Source: Golubevia sp. BC0850 (taxonomy: Eukaryota; Basidiomycota; Exobasidiomycetes; Golubeviales; Golubeviaceae). Taken from it: a stretch of 64,000 nucleotides of DNA. The DNA lies in NCBI GenBank assembly GCA_012976225.1, contig JAAVVG010000006.1, forward strand, positions 1 through 64,000. Direction: 5' to 3'. The notes below the pieces were generated by a model. The model made no database searches. It was not told the origin of the DNA and was given only the letters and a program-made list of their open reading frames with translations. The position numbers were made by a program, and so were the translations under genes. This document shows, piece after piece, positions 55,001-64,000 of the stretch. The stretch's first letter is position 1. Every line of letters starts with the position of its first letter.

Positions 55001-55190
55001 TGATTCCACCAATCTTTCTTGATGAAGGACAATAGATTTCTAATAAACCTCTAACCATTGCATCTTGAGTTGTCGGAACTGTATTCTCTGGGTCATCTCT
55101 GATTTCCGCTGGTGGGTGAAGGAAGATCGTATTGGCTAAAAGATGAAGATTCGCTTCACATGGTTGAAATAAAGATTGAAGAACTGGCAT
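52077..55190 (-). CDS. alpha-arrestin with PPxY motif (ART/Rim8-like ubiquitin ligase adaptor)
   Basis: Predicted exons 55190-53923, 53798-53605, 53508-53159, 52992-52534 and 52439-52077 give 877 residues, all in phase. The arrestin N-domain starts at once (FLHPPAEIRDDPENT, VRGLLEIYCPSSRKIGGIRI) and is interrupted by a Ser/Arg/Gly/Asn-rich disordered insert (about 105-415) before resuming with GVHGFEWSFILDSASPPYER and the arrestin C-domain. A PPAY motif at about 858-861 (DEPPAYEDAE) should bind the WW domains of a Nedd4/Rsp5 ligase. Such adaptors select plasma-membrane transporters or pH sensors for ubiquitination and endocytosis. Arg/Ser repeats in the insert (SRSNSRPNSKPSSRAGS) look like phosphorylation-rich regulatory sequence. 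The exact paralogue group is not decided. Confidence 0.88.
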
Positions 55191-55985
55191 ACTAGATTTT
55201 TGATGTTGAGGTGATTGGAATAAAGAGTACTATAGGTGGGTAGGTAAGGTCAAAGGAAAGGGAGAAGAAGGGAAAGGGTAGACCTTAGTAGAGATGGAGA
55301 TGGAGATGATGATGAGCTTCCCTTCCCTCCTCAACACCTGGCTGGCTGATCAACTTTGGTTGACTGAATTAAATCGAACTGAATGAGACTTGAAGATCTG
55401 AGAAGAGTCAGAAAGTTGGATCAAAAATGGTGATGTGTAACTGGAAAGAAACTTTGCAACTTTTTGGCTCACAAAGAAGGGCCCGGCGGTTTTGCCTTAA
55501 TGCGCATGAATCGAATCTCGTTCCACAGCAAAAGCATGTTTAAATTCGTCTAAATAAACTAGATTTCTTATTGCGTGTATGGAGTCAAGTAAGTGCCAAA
55601 GAAAGACAGAGAGTGGGAGAGAGAGACAGACAGACAGACAGACAAGAAGAGAGCTAAGGTATGAACACGTCGAACTGATGGAACAAATTTGTTACAAAGG
55701 ATTGTGAGGATCGTTTTTCTGGATAAGACGAAGCAAAGAAGGAATGTCTCGGGAGGGAGAGAGAGAGAGAGAGAGAAAAGATAAACAAGTGAGAGTAGCA
55801 ATAGCTGGTGAGATCGACTTCATTTGCAAGAAGTCTAACTCTCCCGAGCCAAAGGAAGGAGAAGAATTAAAGTAAGATTGGAAAGAAAAGAAAGGAAAAG
55901 CTTGATGAAACCCATGGCGAGGAGGAAAGAAAGAGAGAGAGAAAGAAAAAAAGGAACAAATAATGGGACAGCGTTTTATGCTTGG
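55191..55985. other. promoter region of the arrestin gene with microsatellites
   Basis: Contains a GACA tetranucleotide run (about 55625-55644) and an AG run (about 55757-55776). No gene recognised. Confidence 0.6.
55625..55644. repeat. GACA tetranucleotide microsatellite
   Basis: Four to five GACA units lie in the upstream region of the alpha-arrestin gene, next to further GA-rich sequence. Confidence 0.85.
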
Positions 55986-58900
55986 CTACCGAGTAAAAGA
56001 ATGGGATTTGGAAAGTGAAAGTGAATGAGAGTGTGTTGAATCAGATCCAACTTCGCTATCTGAAAAGTCCGTCGGAGCAGAAGCTGCGAATTTCTCCAAC
56101 TTGCGATATTGCCTCTCGATGGCAGAGCAGTGCTGACCCGTTGAATCCACGTCCGATGAGGGATCGGCTTCAGCTTCAATTGCTTCCACGAAAGAAGGAG
56201 GGGGAGGGGGAAGGATTGATGAGACTGAAGGTCTTGAAGAAGAAGAAGTCTTGGAAGGTACTGAGTATTGCGACTGGGGAGTTGAGGATGTTGGCATGGC
56301 GCTATCATGAGCGAAAGCAAAGACTGGAGAGGTTGGCGAAAGTTGAGGATGGTTCGATGACTCATTGATGGTATAGCTCTGAGAGGAAGATCTGAACCTT
56401 CCTTTGCCATTGGAGTTGCCGTTCGTGACGACTCCGAGTCCGAAAGGCTTGGGCTGTCCTTCTCCAGTTGCTGTAGACGGTCTCACGTCATTGCTTTCTT
56501 CCTGTCGAAGAGTTGAACGACGATTGTGATGGCTAGCAAAGCTTCCGATTCCTCCACCGCCCTTAGAAGTTCTTGGCCTTCCGTCGTCTTCTTCTTTCTC
56601 GACGTTCGAGGCAGAAGAGACAGACGGGATGTCAAAGGATGAGTTCTCCGTCCTAGCATCCGCGTCTGCTGCTACCAAGGCTCGGAAAGCATGTAGCACA
56701 TCATCTCCTTCGTCTTGAGCGTAATCTGAGGTCGAAGAGGCGGCTTTGAGGCGTGACTCGATCTCTCTAGAGGGTGCAGAGTTGGGTCGATTCGAAGAGC
56801 TAGATCCTCTGTCTTCAGCTCCTCGGTTGTGAAAATTGGCGAAGCTTAAAGAACTACCACCTGAACTGGAAGGTCGGACCTGCGGAGGGTGGCCTAAAGA
56901 GGTTCTTCGCGTCTTGCTCATCCTCGGCTGAGGTTCTGAAGGACCTTTCCCTGACGCTGCAGCGGCTCTGACAGCATCAAGATCATACGCATTCCTATCT
57001 TGCGATCTCCAAGGCTTGGGAGCGCTATTCGTCATCATTGGAGGGGAGGCGATGAAAGATCTTCTAGAGTCCACCAGTTGAGCAGCGGCTGTTCGAGGAG
57101 ACGACGCTGTTGGTCTACCGGCAGAAGAGCTTGGCCTGACAGGATCACCGGAAGATGTAGCTGGTCTAGAGACTAAACCATGAGATTGGTCGATGATTTG
57201 AGTCTCTGATTCTTCCAAGCCGCCCCGGCTCGACGCAGCGGCGGCGACGCTTCTCCTGCTGTGTCTTGAGCTTGAAGATTTAGCTCCATTGGTAGAAGAG
57301 GTGAAGTTGAAGGTAGGTAGTGAAGCCACTGTTCGAGTTGGAGAGGTGGGATCGTCTCCAGCTGAAGCCTTCACTCCCGCCTGTATCCGCTGAAGTTGAC
57401 TGCTCTTCCCAGCACCTCTTCTCTTCTCTGATCTTGAAGAAGAGAGGTTGTTCGAATGCGTTGAAAGTCCAGCAGAGACGGTGAGAGCAGCGTCAGGTTT
57501 CCTTGGGGTTTTGGTTGCTCTGCTTGAAGACCTTCGAGAGGAAAGACCCAAGACTACTGGACCTCCGCTGACATCTCCGTTTGAGAAAGAGCTGAATCGA
57601 TTAGGGCCCGGTGGAAAAAGCGTGTTGGCAGAGATTTCGAACATCTCAGGTGGGATGGGAGCTCTTGAAGGCGTTTCTCCAACTCCGCCAAAGAACTCCT
57701 CTCGGTCTTGATTGCTGAGGTCCAATTCGCTTGCACTTGCACTTCCAGTGCTTCTGAAAGCTCTAGATAGTTTGTTCCTTCCTCCCGTGTTTCTCTGTCT
57801 AGAGGAAGTGTTTGATTTGGAACTCCTGAGACCTTCCTGAGCGCTCCTGCTATGTCGTAGTCGATGGCTCCCGCTCCTATGCTGTTGAGCATACAGCGCA
57901 GCAGCGCTGTTCTGTTCTGGATCAGAGAGAGGCAGAGAGAGATTGTTTCCGCTCCTGTCGCTAGCAGTCGTAGAAGGAGGCGATCTCTTGAACTCTCCTT
58001 CGATGTACGTCTCGATGGAATGACTGTCGTCGAAAGACTTGGCCTTAGAAGACTTTCCCATAGGCATACACCACTTGCTGATTCCAACTCCTGCTTCTCC
58101 TCCGAAAGCGGAACCGGCTGCCGTGGCGAAGGCGATTCCAGTAGCAGTGACGTCTTCTTGCTGACCTAGTTCTCGCCCTCCTCTTCCTCTTCGACCAAAG
58201 TCGCCATCTGCATTGACGACGTTGAAAGAGATTCCATTTCTACCTCTCTCTCTCATTCCGTTGGTGGTACTTCGACGATCTGGACTCCTTTCTGCTCTGT
58301 CCTCCGCCCAACCTGGGAAGTAACTCGGAGGCTTGTTGATGTTGCCTCCTTGATTTTCCTTGAGTCTCGTCAAGATCCAAGCTTTCCTGAAGATTCTTCC
58401 AGCCATAGATGATCCAATGGCTTGAATCGCAACCGGTAGCATGATTCTGCCGCACGTAGGGGGTTTGAAGAAGGGAAGGCAATCAAGTCAGGATTTTGAG
58501 AAGTTTCTGAAGAGGGAGGGGGATGAACGCTCAAAAAGCTCTGGTAGTAATAACTCGAACTCACCTGTACCAAATTGACTGCCTTCCTAGAAAGACTCCC
58601 AAACAAATCCAAAGTAGACAGAACTGCATGAAGAAGAAGACAGTAGTCCTCTGCATCAACATGACGGCTACGTCTTCCGCGTCGAGGTTCTGTTTGGTTG
58701 AAGGCCAGAGAGACTTGAGTAGACCTGCCCATCCATCTCGATTGAGTTTGAGAGCGGTTAGCCAGAAGGCTACGATGTCGAAGATGAAGACGGCGCAGAC
58801 CACAGCGACCGAGTAGGTTCTAGAAAGATGCCAGGTACAGAAATCGGCTCCGGATAGCATGTTGTAGGCATAGGTACCTTTCCAAGAGAGAGCTACGCAA

Positions 58901-59318
58901 CATCCGACGATCAGAGTCCAGGAAGCTAAAAGAGGGAAGGCTACTCGACGACGAAGGTGCCAGATGTTGATCGTTCGAAGACAGAAGACTAGAGTGGTTG
59001 AGCAAAGACCGATTGAGAAAGAGACTATAGATGCTGTCATCTTGGCGTTACAATCGTCCGTCTGGGTGGTAACGTAAATTACGGTTTGAATGAGCCAAGT
59101 CAAGCTGACATACCTGGAAGTTGTGAAAGAGAGATTCAAAATAGAACATGAGCAAGAGATGGAGTCAGAGGAAATGAGGAGTTTCAAGCTCACCTGCTTA
59201 AGAAATAAGCAATAGAATGCACGGCACTTGGAAAGCTCCTCCATCTAGTCTCTCTTGCAATTCTGACGTCTACGTGGAGAGTAGACACAATGTCCCACCC
59301 TAGAGCTCCCATCCACAT
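55986..59318 (-). CDS. seven-helix membrane protein with very long cytoplasmic tail
   Basis: Predicted exons 59318-59194, 59113-58565 and 58446-55986 give 1,044 residues. About seven hydrophobic segments fill the first 240 residues: near the start (GALGWDIVST), then VSLTWLIQTVIYV, VSFSIGLCSTTLVFCL, LLASWTLIVGCCVALSW, VVCAVFIFDIVAFWLTAL, VFFFMQFCLLWICLGVFLG and MLPVAIQAIGSSMAG. This resembles fungal seven-transmembrane proteins of the receptor-like type, but no named GPCR motif is seen. The remaining 800 residues are Ser/Arg/Gly/Pro-rich and disordered, with many RRxS-like phosphorylation sites and a poly-Pro tract near the end (SILPPPPPSF). The first helix may be incomplete; an acceptor-like GCGCAG just upstream suggests a missed 5' exon. 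A plasma-membrane sensor or scaffold is the best guess. Confidence 0.75.
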
Positions 59319-59523
59319 TGAATAGAAGATGAGCCTGCGCGGAAGAAGAGATCATGACGTGGTTGAGAGATGGTTTAGGAATTAGTTAAGGGGGAGCTTA
59401 GGGATGGAAGATGCGAGTGAGAGACTGATTGAGGGTTCAGTGGTCAGAGAGGGTCTCGTTGGACACTTGAAAGCTTCTCGGAGCTGACTCCTGACACTCT
59501 TGCGTTGCGCATAGTGTGCAAAT

Positions 59524-60416
59524 TCAATTCATATTCCATTCTCGACGATGAAAGGAGACTCCGTCGAGTCTTTCATCGAGTAGTAGCTCTGCAGCAAGCG
59601 CCGAGAGGAGGAGGAAGCAATCCTCTGTCCTACAATCTCTCTCCCTCCCTCCAAATGAATCTGTCATAACCAATCTTTCATTCATCTGAATTCCCACTGG
59701 TTCTGGTTCCAATGCACCCAGTCTTGAAAGAGAGACCACATCTCCGGTTACGCCCTGCAACTTTTGAAGCATGCCGACCTTGGATTTACAAACTCACCCA
59801 GCGATGATCTGATGCCCCTCTGAAGGACTGATGTGTAAGAAGATGTTATCACCTCTTGGATTGACTACATAACTGTAGAATCGATTAGGATCGGCTTGGT
59901 GAGAATTAGGATGAGCATGCTGTGAAGCCTTCTTCCAGACTTCAGGATCGAAAACTCGTAGATCTCCTTGAAGACCAAAGCCATTCCCACTGGCCATGAA
60001 GGAGTCCATCTTGAAAGGATCTTTGAGAGATAATTCTCCGATTCCCAATTGAACTTCTCCTTTCCTTTGAATGGGATGGGCTTTGAATGAGATGGGGATG
60101 GGGCTGGTTATTGGATAAGATTGAGGCAATTGAAAGTTTGACAAAGGATGATCTCCTTCTTTGGCATTCGCTAGGATTGTGTAGATTTGGGACACTTGAG
60201 GGAATAATGAAGAAGAACCAAAAAGAACTGAGGAAGGAGGGAATCGATGATGCGATGATGGTTTTTGATGAGAGCAGCTGGGAGAGAACTTGAAACTAGT
60301 TCAGAACAAGCCTGTGAGTGTGTCCAAATTAGAAGTTTAAGTTTTGAAATCTTGCCTCTCCTTCCCGACCTCTCTTAATCTGACCTTGTTTGGTTTTCCA
60401 ATAAAAACAGATTCAT
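59524..60416 (-). CDS. three-exon gene of unknown function (242 residues)
   Basis: Exons 60416-60385, 60295-59798 and 59722-59524 join in phase with good splice sites. The product begins MNLFLLENQTSFKFSPS, has a Ser/His/Pro-rich region to about residue 40, then ordered-looking sequence (IYTILANAKEGDHPLSNF; YVVNPRGDNIFLHISPSEGH) and a strongly helical end (CFLLLSALAAELLLDERLDG). There is no signal peptide or transmembrane helix. No family recognised. Its stop lies about 200 bp before the start of the seven-helix gene on the same strand; a joint transcript cannot be excluded. Exon 2 is the best supported part; the first exon is the least certain. Confidence 0.6.
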
Positions 60417-61100
60417 GAGTAAAGTTCGATCCTGGAAGGAGCAGCAGAGTTCAAAGAGGAGTAGCCGTGGTGCGCCAACAAGCGGAGCGAAAGCCACGTA
60501 CAGTGGCGTTGGGGAAGAGGAGTGGCAGAATGGCGTAGTACTGTCGAGATACTTATATTTGAATTTGTATCGTGGCCATCAGAAAGAGAGGGGAGAGGTC
60601 AGAAAAGAGAAGAATTAGTGTTGCCGTGACTTCTCAAGTCAGTTGCAGCAAGAGCTACCTTTTATCGATAACATTGGAACGATTGATGTCATTGTTGGAA
60701 AGGATTCTGTAACTGAAACATGCAGGTTCAAAAAGCTTCAAGAAGGCGAAAGTACTTAAGGAACAAAGATCCCAGAGGAAGAAGAAAACAAGGGGTTGCT
60801 AATTGCTTCAACCAAGGTGGGACAAGGTTTGCGATCATTCTTCTAATTCCTATCGCAACCCAGAACTGTAACAGCAATTTCTCCTTGATCCTGTGTCATG
60901 AGTTTGGACCAACCCAGATCCAATTCATAATTCTGCGCATCCACTTGTCGCTTTAGAATTTGGCGACAGGAGCTTCTCCTTCAGTCACAAGATGGACTTA
61001 TTCTGGAATGATTACTTGGAAGGCCTTCATCTTTAGAATAACTGGAAGGGTCAAGTCACTAGGGTGAGCAGTCCCATTTGTCTCTGAATTGAACTACCTA
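60417..61100. other. intergenic, no gene seen
   Basis: Divergent region; may hold the promoter or unrecognised first exons of the Smr-domain gene. No RNA gene seen. Confidence 0.45.
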
Positions 61101-61107
61101 GGTGGCG

Positions 61108-62042
61108 AGAAGCACATCGATATTCAAATGTTCTAGATCCGTCGCCGGCTCTTTCTCCTGTTTTCTAGTCTATTGGCTTTACTTCTCTCTCCTGGGTTTT
61201 GCTTTGGTATTCGGCTACTTCTACATAGTCTGCTTGGTGCTGCTGCAGAGATGGACGTTCTCTAAAGAAGTGAGTCTTTTGGTTTGAAATCTTCAAGATT
61301 TTAGGTCGTGGAGGATCGAAAGACACTCATAGAGTAGTACTCAAAAGTGTCGATGTTTTCTCTTCTGCAGACCGAGATCTCCCGTTCAAAGGGAAGTCAA
61401 GTCGTCGCCTCCTCTACACAAGGATCACTGGTCCCCTCTTCGAAAGGACAAGAACCCATTCAACCTCTAGATGTTGAACAACTTCTTCCGCAAATTCGAT
61501 CAAAGAAGAATTCAGAGAAGTCAAGGAGAGCTCAATCTGTCTTTAAAGCTGTCGACCCAATCGGAGTTAACATCGAAAAGAAGCAGCCGGCACCAGAGAA
61601 CTTATCACACAGGTACTCACTTAGGAGATCTCCACGGACTCAGCAAAAGTAAAGCACTTCAGAAGACTCTCGAATGTCTCGAACGAGCGAAGCTTCAAAG
61701 GGGTCGATTGAAGCTTTTCGTCGGAAAAGTGAGTGGTAATCTTTCAAGAACTCTGCTCTTAGTAAATCTGCTGACTCGATCCTTGGGAGATTGCCTTTCT
61801 TCGCTCGGCAGGGACTTCATTCTCGAAATGGAGTCTCAATTCTCAAGCCAGTCATCACTACTTTGATTGAGAAGTGAGTTGACGTGACGGAAGAATGAAC
61901 ACACTTTCGGTAGCCACCAATCTCTCATTTGATCACCTTTCCATCCGTTTCCCCACTCAAACAGAAATGAGTTGACTGCAGAGGTAGACTCTCAAAATCC
62001 AGGGATGCTCATTGTGGACCTTTCGAAGGGATTATCGACCTA
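61108..62042 (+). pseudogene. Smr-domain gene, apparently frame-shifted
   Basis: Coding pieces are 61108-61269 (a hydrophobic helix, LYFSLLGFALVFGYFYIV), 61370-61729, 61813-61880 and 61965-62042, separated by introns with GTGAGT donors. The C-terminal part is a convincing Smr domain: LGDLHGLSKSKALQKTLE, LKLFVGKGLHSRNGVSILKP and NPGMLIVDL match the family's DLHGL and GxGxHS signatures. Smr domains bind or cut nucleic acid. The section before DLHGL reads well only in the neighbouring frame (SEKSRRAQSVFKAVDPIG), and no intron of sensible size restores the phase, so one frame change near 61560-61620 is needed. No start ATG was found for the first piece, so 5' exons are missing. Either a young pseudogene or a live gene with an assembly error; the intact Smr frame favours recent loss or error. 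Confidence 0.55.
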
Positions 62043-62353
62043 AGGTCAAAAAGACACCGAACCTCCGGAAGTGGTTTCCCGTAGGCTCTTATCCTGAATC
62101 GTTAAATTGCGCAACATTCGTTAGAAGGATTCAATTCTAAAGGTTCGTTACGAGAGACGAAAAGTAAAAGGTGACAATAAGATAGAGAACGAAGAAGAAG
62201 AATTGAGTGAGAATTTCTAGTCTATGGTAATTTCGATCCCTCTCAAATAGAGCCCCCCTTTTTTTAGAAACGAGAGAAATACAGATGACGTTCAAAGTTC
62301 GTCAAGGAAAAGAATGGCTAGAAGCTTTTTGGAACCCGGAGCTGTTTCGTCCA
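62043..62353. other. convergent intergenic region
   Basis: About 310 bp between the stops of the Smr gene and the Mob gene; no feature recognised. Confidence 0.6.
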
Positions 62354-64000
62354 TCAAATTGAAGGACTTAGAAACAATAATGAACTTTCTTGAGGTTCGA
62401 CCTGTTTCCGATCTTGATTCTCCACTTTTGAACTTTCACTTTCGACTGGTTCCGACAGTCCCTCTTGATTTTGAGTTGACTCCTGACGCTGCACTTGACT
62501 TTCAGTTTCTAGTTCACCTCCCTGTTCTTCGTCCTGATCTTCAACATCTTCCTCATCTTTAACTTCAGTAGGAGCTTCATCAGCACTCAATTCTCTCCTT
62601 TCGTTCCCCACCATTTCTAACGAATCGAGAGATTTCGGAATTTCTTCTTCACCACTCTCCTCCTTTTCTAAATCTAATTTCTTGAACCCTTCTTCTAAAG
62701 TTTCTTCAATCCCTTCTCCTTCAATCTTTTTCTTTTCCTTTCCAATCCTAATCGCCGTAAGTCTAGAAGCGTTAGAATCGTTTCTATCTAAAGAAGTTGT
62801 AGATTGATCTGGTAATTCATCAGATCCTCTTTTCAAAATCCTAGCAACTATAGGCTGGTCTGAAGTTGAACTGGAAGTTGTTGAAAAAGCTTGAGAATTT
62901 GAATTCGGTTCCCTTGGAGAGAAGGCACTTGAATCTGGAATTCTTGAATTGGTTTCGGAAGTAGAAGAAGTAGAAGAGGTCGAATTGATGGGAGGTAAAT
63001 CTTCCAATTGAACTAAATCATACCTCTCAGCTAAAGTATAAAACCTTGCATAAAGAGAAGTTTCAGCCTTTGAAAGAAAGCAAAAAAATAAAATTAAAAT
63101 CCAAGATCCAAAGCAAAATGAAGGTCAGCATTTTCCAAATTACTATCTCGTCTCACCAACCCCAATCTAAACTCACCTCACAGCTCTCAAAACACTCCCG
63201 ATGATGTCCCCAAGCATGAACGAAAATCCTACTCAATCTTCTAGCTACGCTACCAAAATGTCTCAAACTGGTATTCGGAATGAAAGTTCTCGAAGGGAAG
63301 TGTCTTGCTGAATTCAATAAAGCTGAAGTTCCATCTAAAGTGTGAATCATGTAATCGATGGCACAACATTGTTTCTCTTCTCCATGACATGCGCATAGGT
63401 ACATCCAATCTCCGGCGTACATGGCTGAACAGGTAGTAGGTGAATTTGAAGAAGAACAAACTTGTTGAAGAGTTACTAGCCAGGGGTGAGAGAAGTCTAG
63501 GACTATGCGTCTGGAGAGGGATAAGGAAGAGGAAGAGGAGGAGGAAGGGGGAGGCTTAGTAAGACTAGCTTGGGGAAAAGGTGAGGGGGTTATGAATTGG
63601 AGATGGTTCGGGTTCTGTTGAACAACACGAGGAGGGAGGGAGAGCTGGGGTCTCGACCTCCATCTCTCCCTATTCTACTGGGTCTCCTGACAATCGGATT
63701 CCTCAAACATCACTCGATTTCATACTCTCGCATCCCTCTGATACACTGCACCCGCCAACAGAAACTCGAGAAACTCACCTCAGCTGTTCATAAATCCAAA
63801 CATCTGTATCCACAGAATGAAGTTCATCCTCTCCCATTCCCATCATATCACCATTCCCATTCCCATTTCCAAATCCAGAAGTAGAGCTAGAAGGATCCCT
63901 CCCCTTTCCTTTAGGGTTTGTTGGAGAGAAAGTTGCTTGGTTTTGGGAGAATTCGCCTTCTGGTAATGAGACTATCTGTTCTACATTATGAGGATCTTGT
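62354..64000 (-). CDS. Mob4/phocein-like protein (partial, runs off the right edge)
   Basis: Visible exons are from the window edge to 63779, 63510-63177 and 63067-62354; the 5' end is outside. The Mob fold reads VDTDVWIYEQLR, SPTTCSAMYAGDWMYLCACH, KQCCAIDYMIHTLDGTSALL, RHFPSRTFIPNTSLRHFGSV and RIFVHAWGHHRECFESCE, including the Cys/Cys/His/His set that binds zinc in Mob proteins. HTLDG-x2-x-LLNS and GSVARRL match the Mob4/phocein branch, a subunit of the STRIPAK phosphatase-kinase complex, more than Mob1 or Mob2. After the fold a tail of about 200 residues, Ser-rich then strongly acidic (VKDEEDVEDQDEEQGG), extends the protein; animal Mob4 stops soon after the fold. An Asn/Gly/Met-rich insert lies before the fold. 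All phases agree. Confidence 0.9.

Noticed and set aside
1-64000. CRISPR arrays, bacterial operons, biosynthetic cluster or complete mobile element
   Set aside because: No spaced direct repeats, no ribosome binding sites, spliced genes throughout, and no cluster of related enzymes.

Overview
The window is nuclear DNA of a fungus, almost certainly a basidiomycete; the dense short introns fit Pucciniomycotina, but this is inferred from gene style, not from a marker. Signs are: GT-AG introns mostly of 50-150 bp that interrupt even a 57-residue gene, tRNA genes with introns, two Zn2Cys6 transcription factors, serine-, asparagine- and glutamine-rich disordered tails, and typical fungal genes (Pmp3, Wss1, a PPxY arrestin, a LisH-CTLH-CRA protein, a Mob4/phocein-like protein). 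I joined exons by hand from splice sites, reading phase and family similarity, so boundaries are predictions.

Left part (1-13 kb): a partial gene at the left edge; a decayed host gene (812-3198); a decayed LINE on the minus strand (about 3.5-6.6 kb) holding a clean solo LTR with a 5-bp target duplication; a tRNA-Leu gene; a poorly coding stretch; then formyltetrahydrofolate deformylase (9072-10762) and a second decayed gene (11408-12151).

Middle (13-39 kb): a 1,273-residue unrecognised nuclear-type protein in one exon; a senescence/spartin-like protein; a large protein with a signal peptide and an arrestin-like beginning; a small three-exon gene; a gene-poor 3 kb with a second tRNA; the protein N-terminal methyltransferase; a LisH-CTLH-CRA protein; ketopantoate reductase; NMN adenylyltransferase with a very long N-terminal extension; and a six-exon Pmp3 proteolipid.

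Right part (39-64 kb): two Zn2Cys6 factors in tandem; a Wss1-type metalloprotease with two RanBP2 zinc fingers and SUMO-binding-like motifs; a broken F-box/LRR gene; a PPxY alpha-arrestin; a seven-helix membrane protein with an 800-residue tail; an unrecognised 242-residue protein; an apparently frame-shifted Smr-domain gene; and a Mob4/phocein-like gene that leaves the window on the right.

The genes form no evident pathway cluster: one-carbon/purine, pantothenate and NAD metabolism, ubiquitin-linked trafficking and degradation, DNA-protein crosslink repair and signalling lie side by side as usual in a fungal chromosome arm. I found no CRISPR array, operon, biosynthetic cluster or complete mobile element. 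The most unusual items are the secreted arrestin-like protein, the seven-helix protein with its long tail, the tRNA whose intron and variable arm do not fit a standard leucine fold, and the nested transposon fossils beside a tRNA gene.
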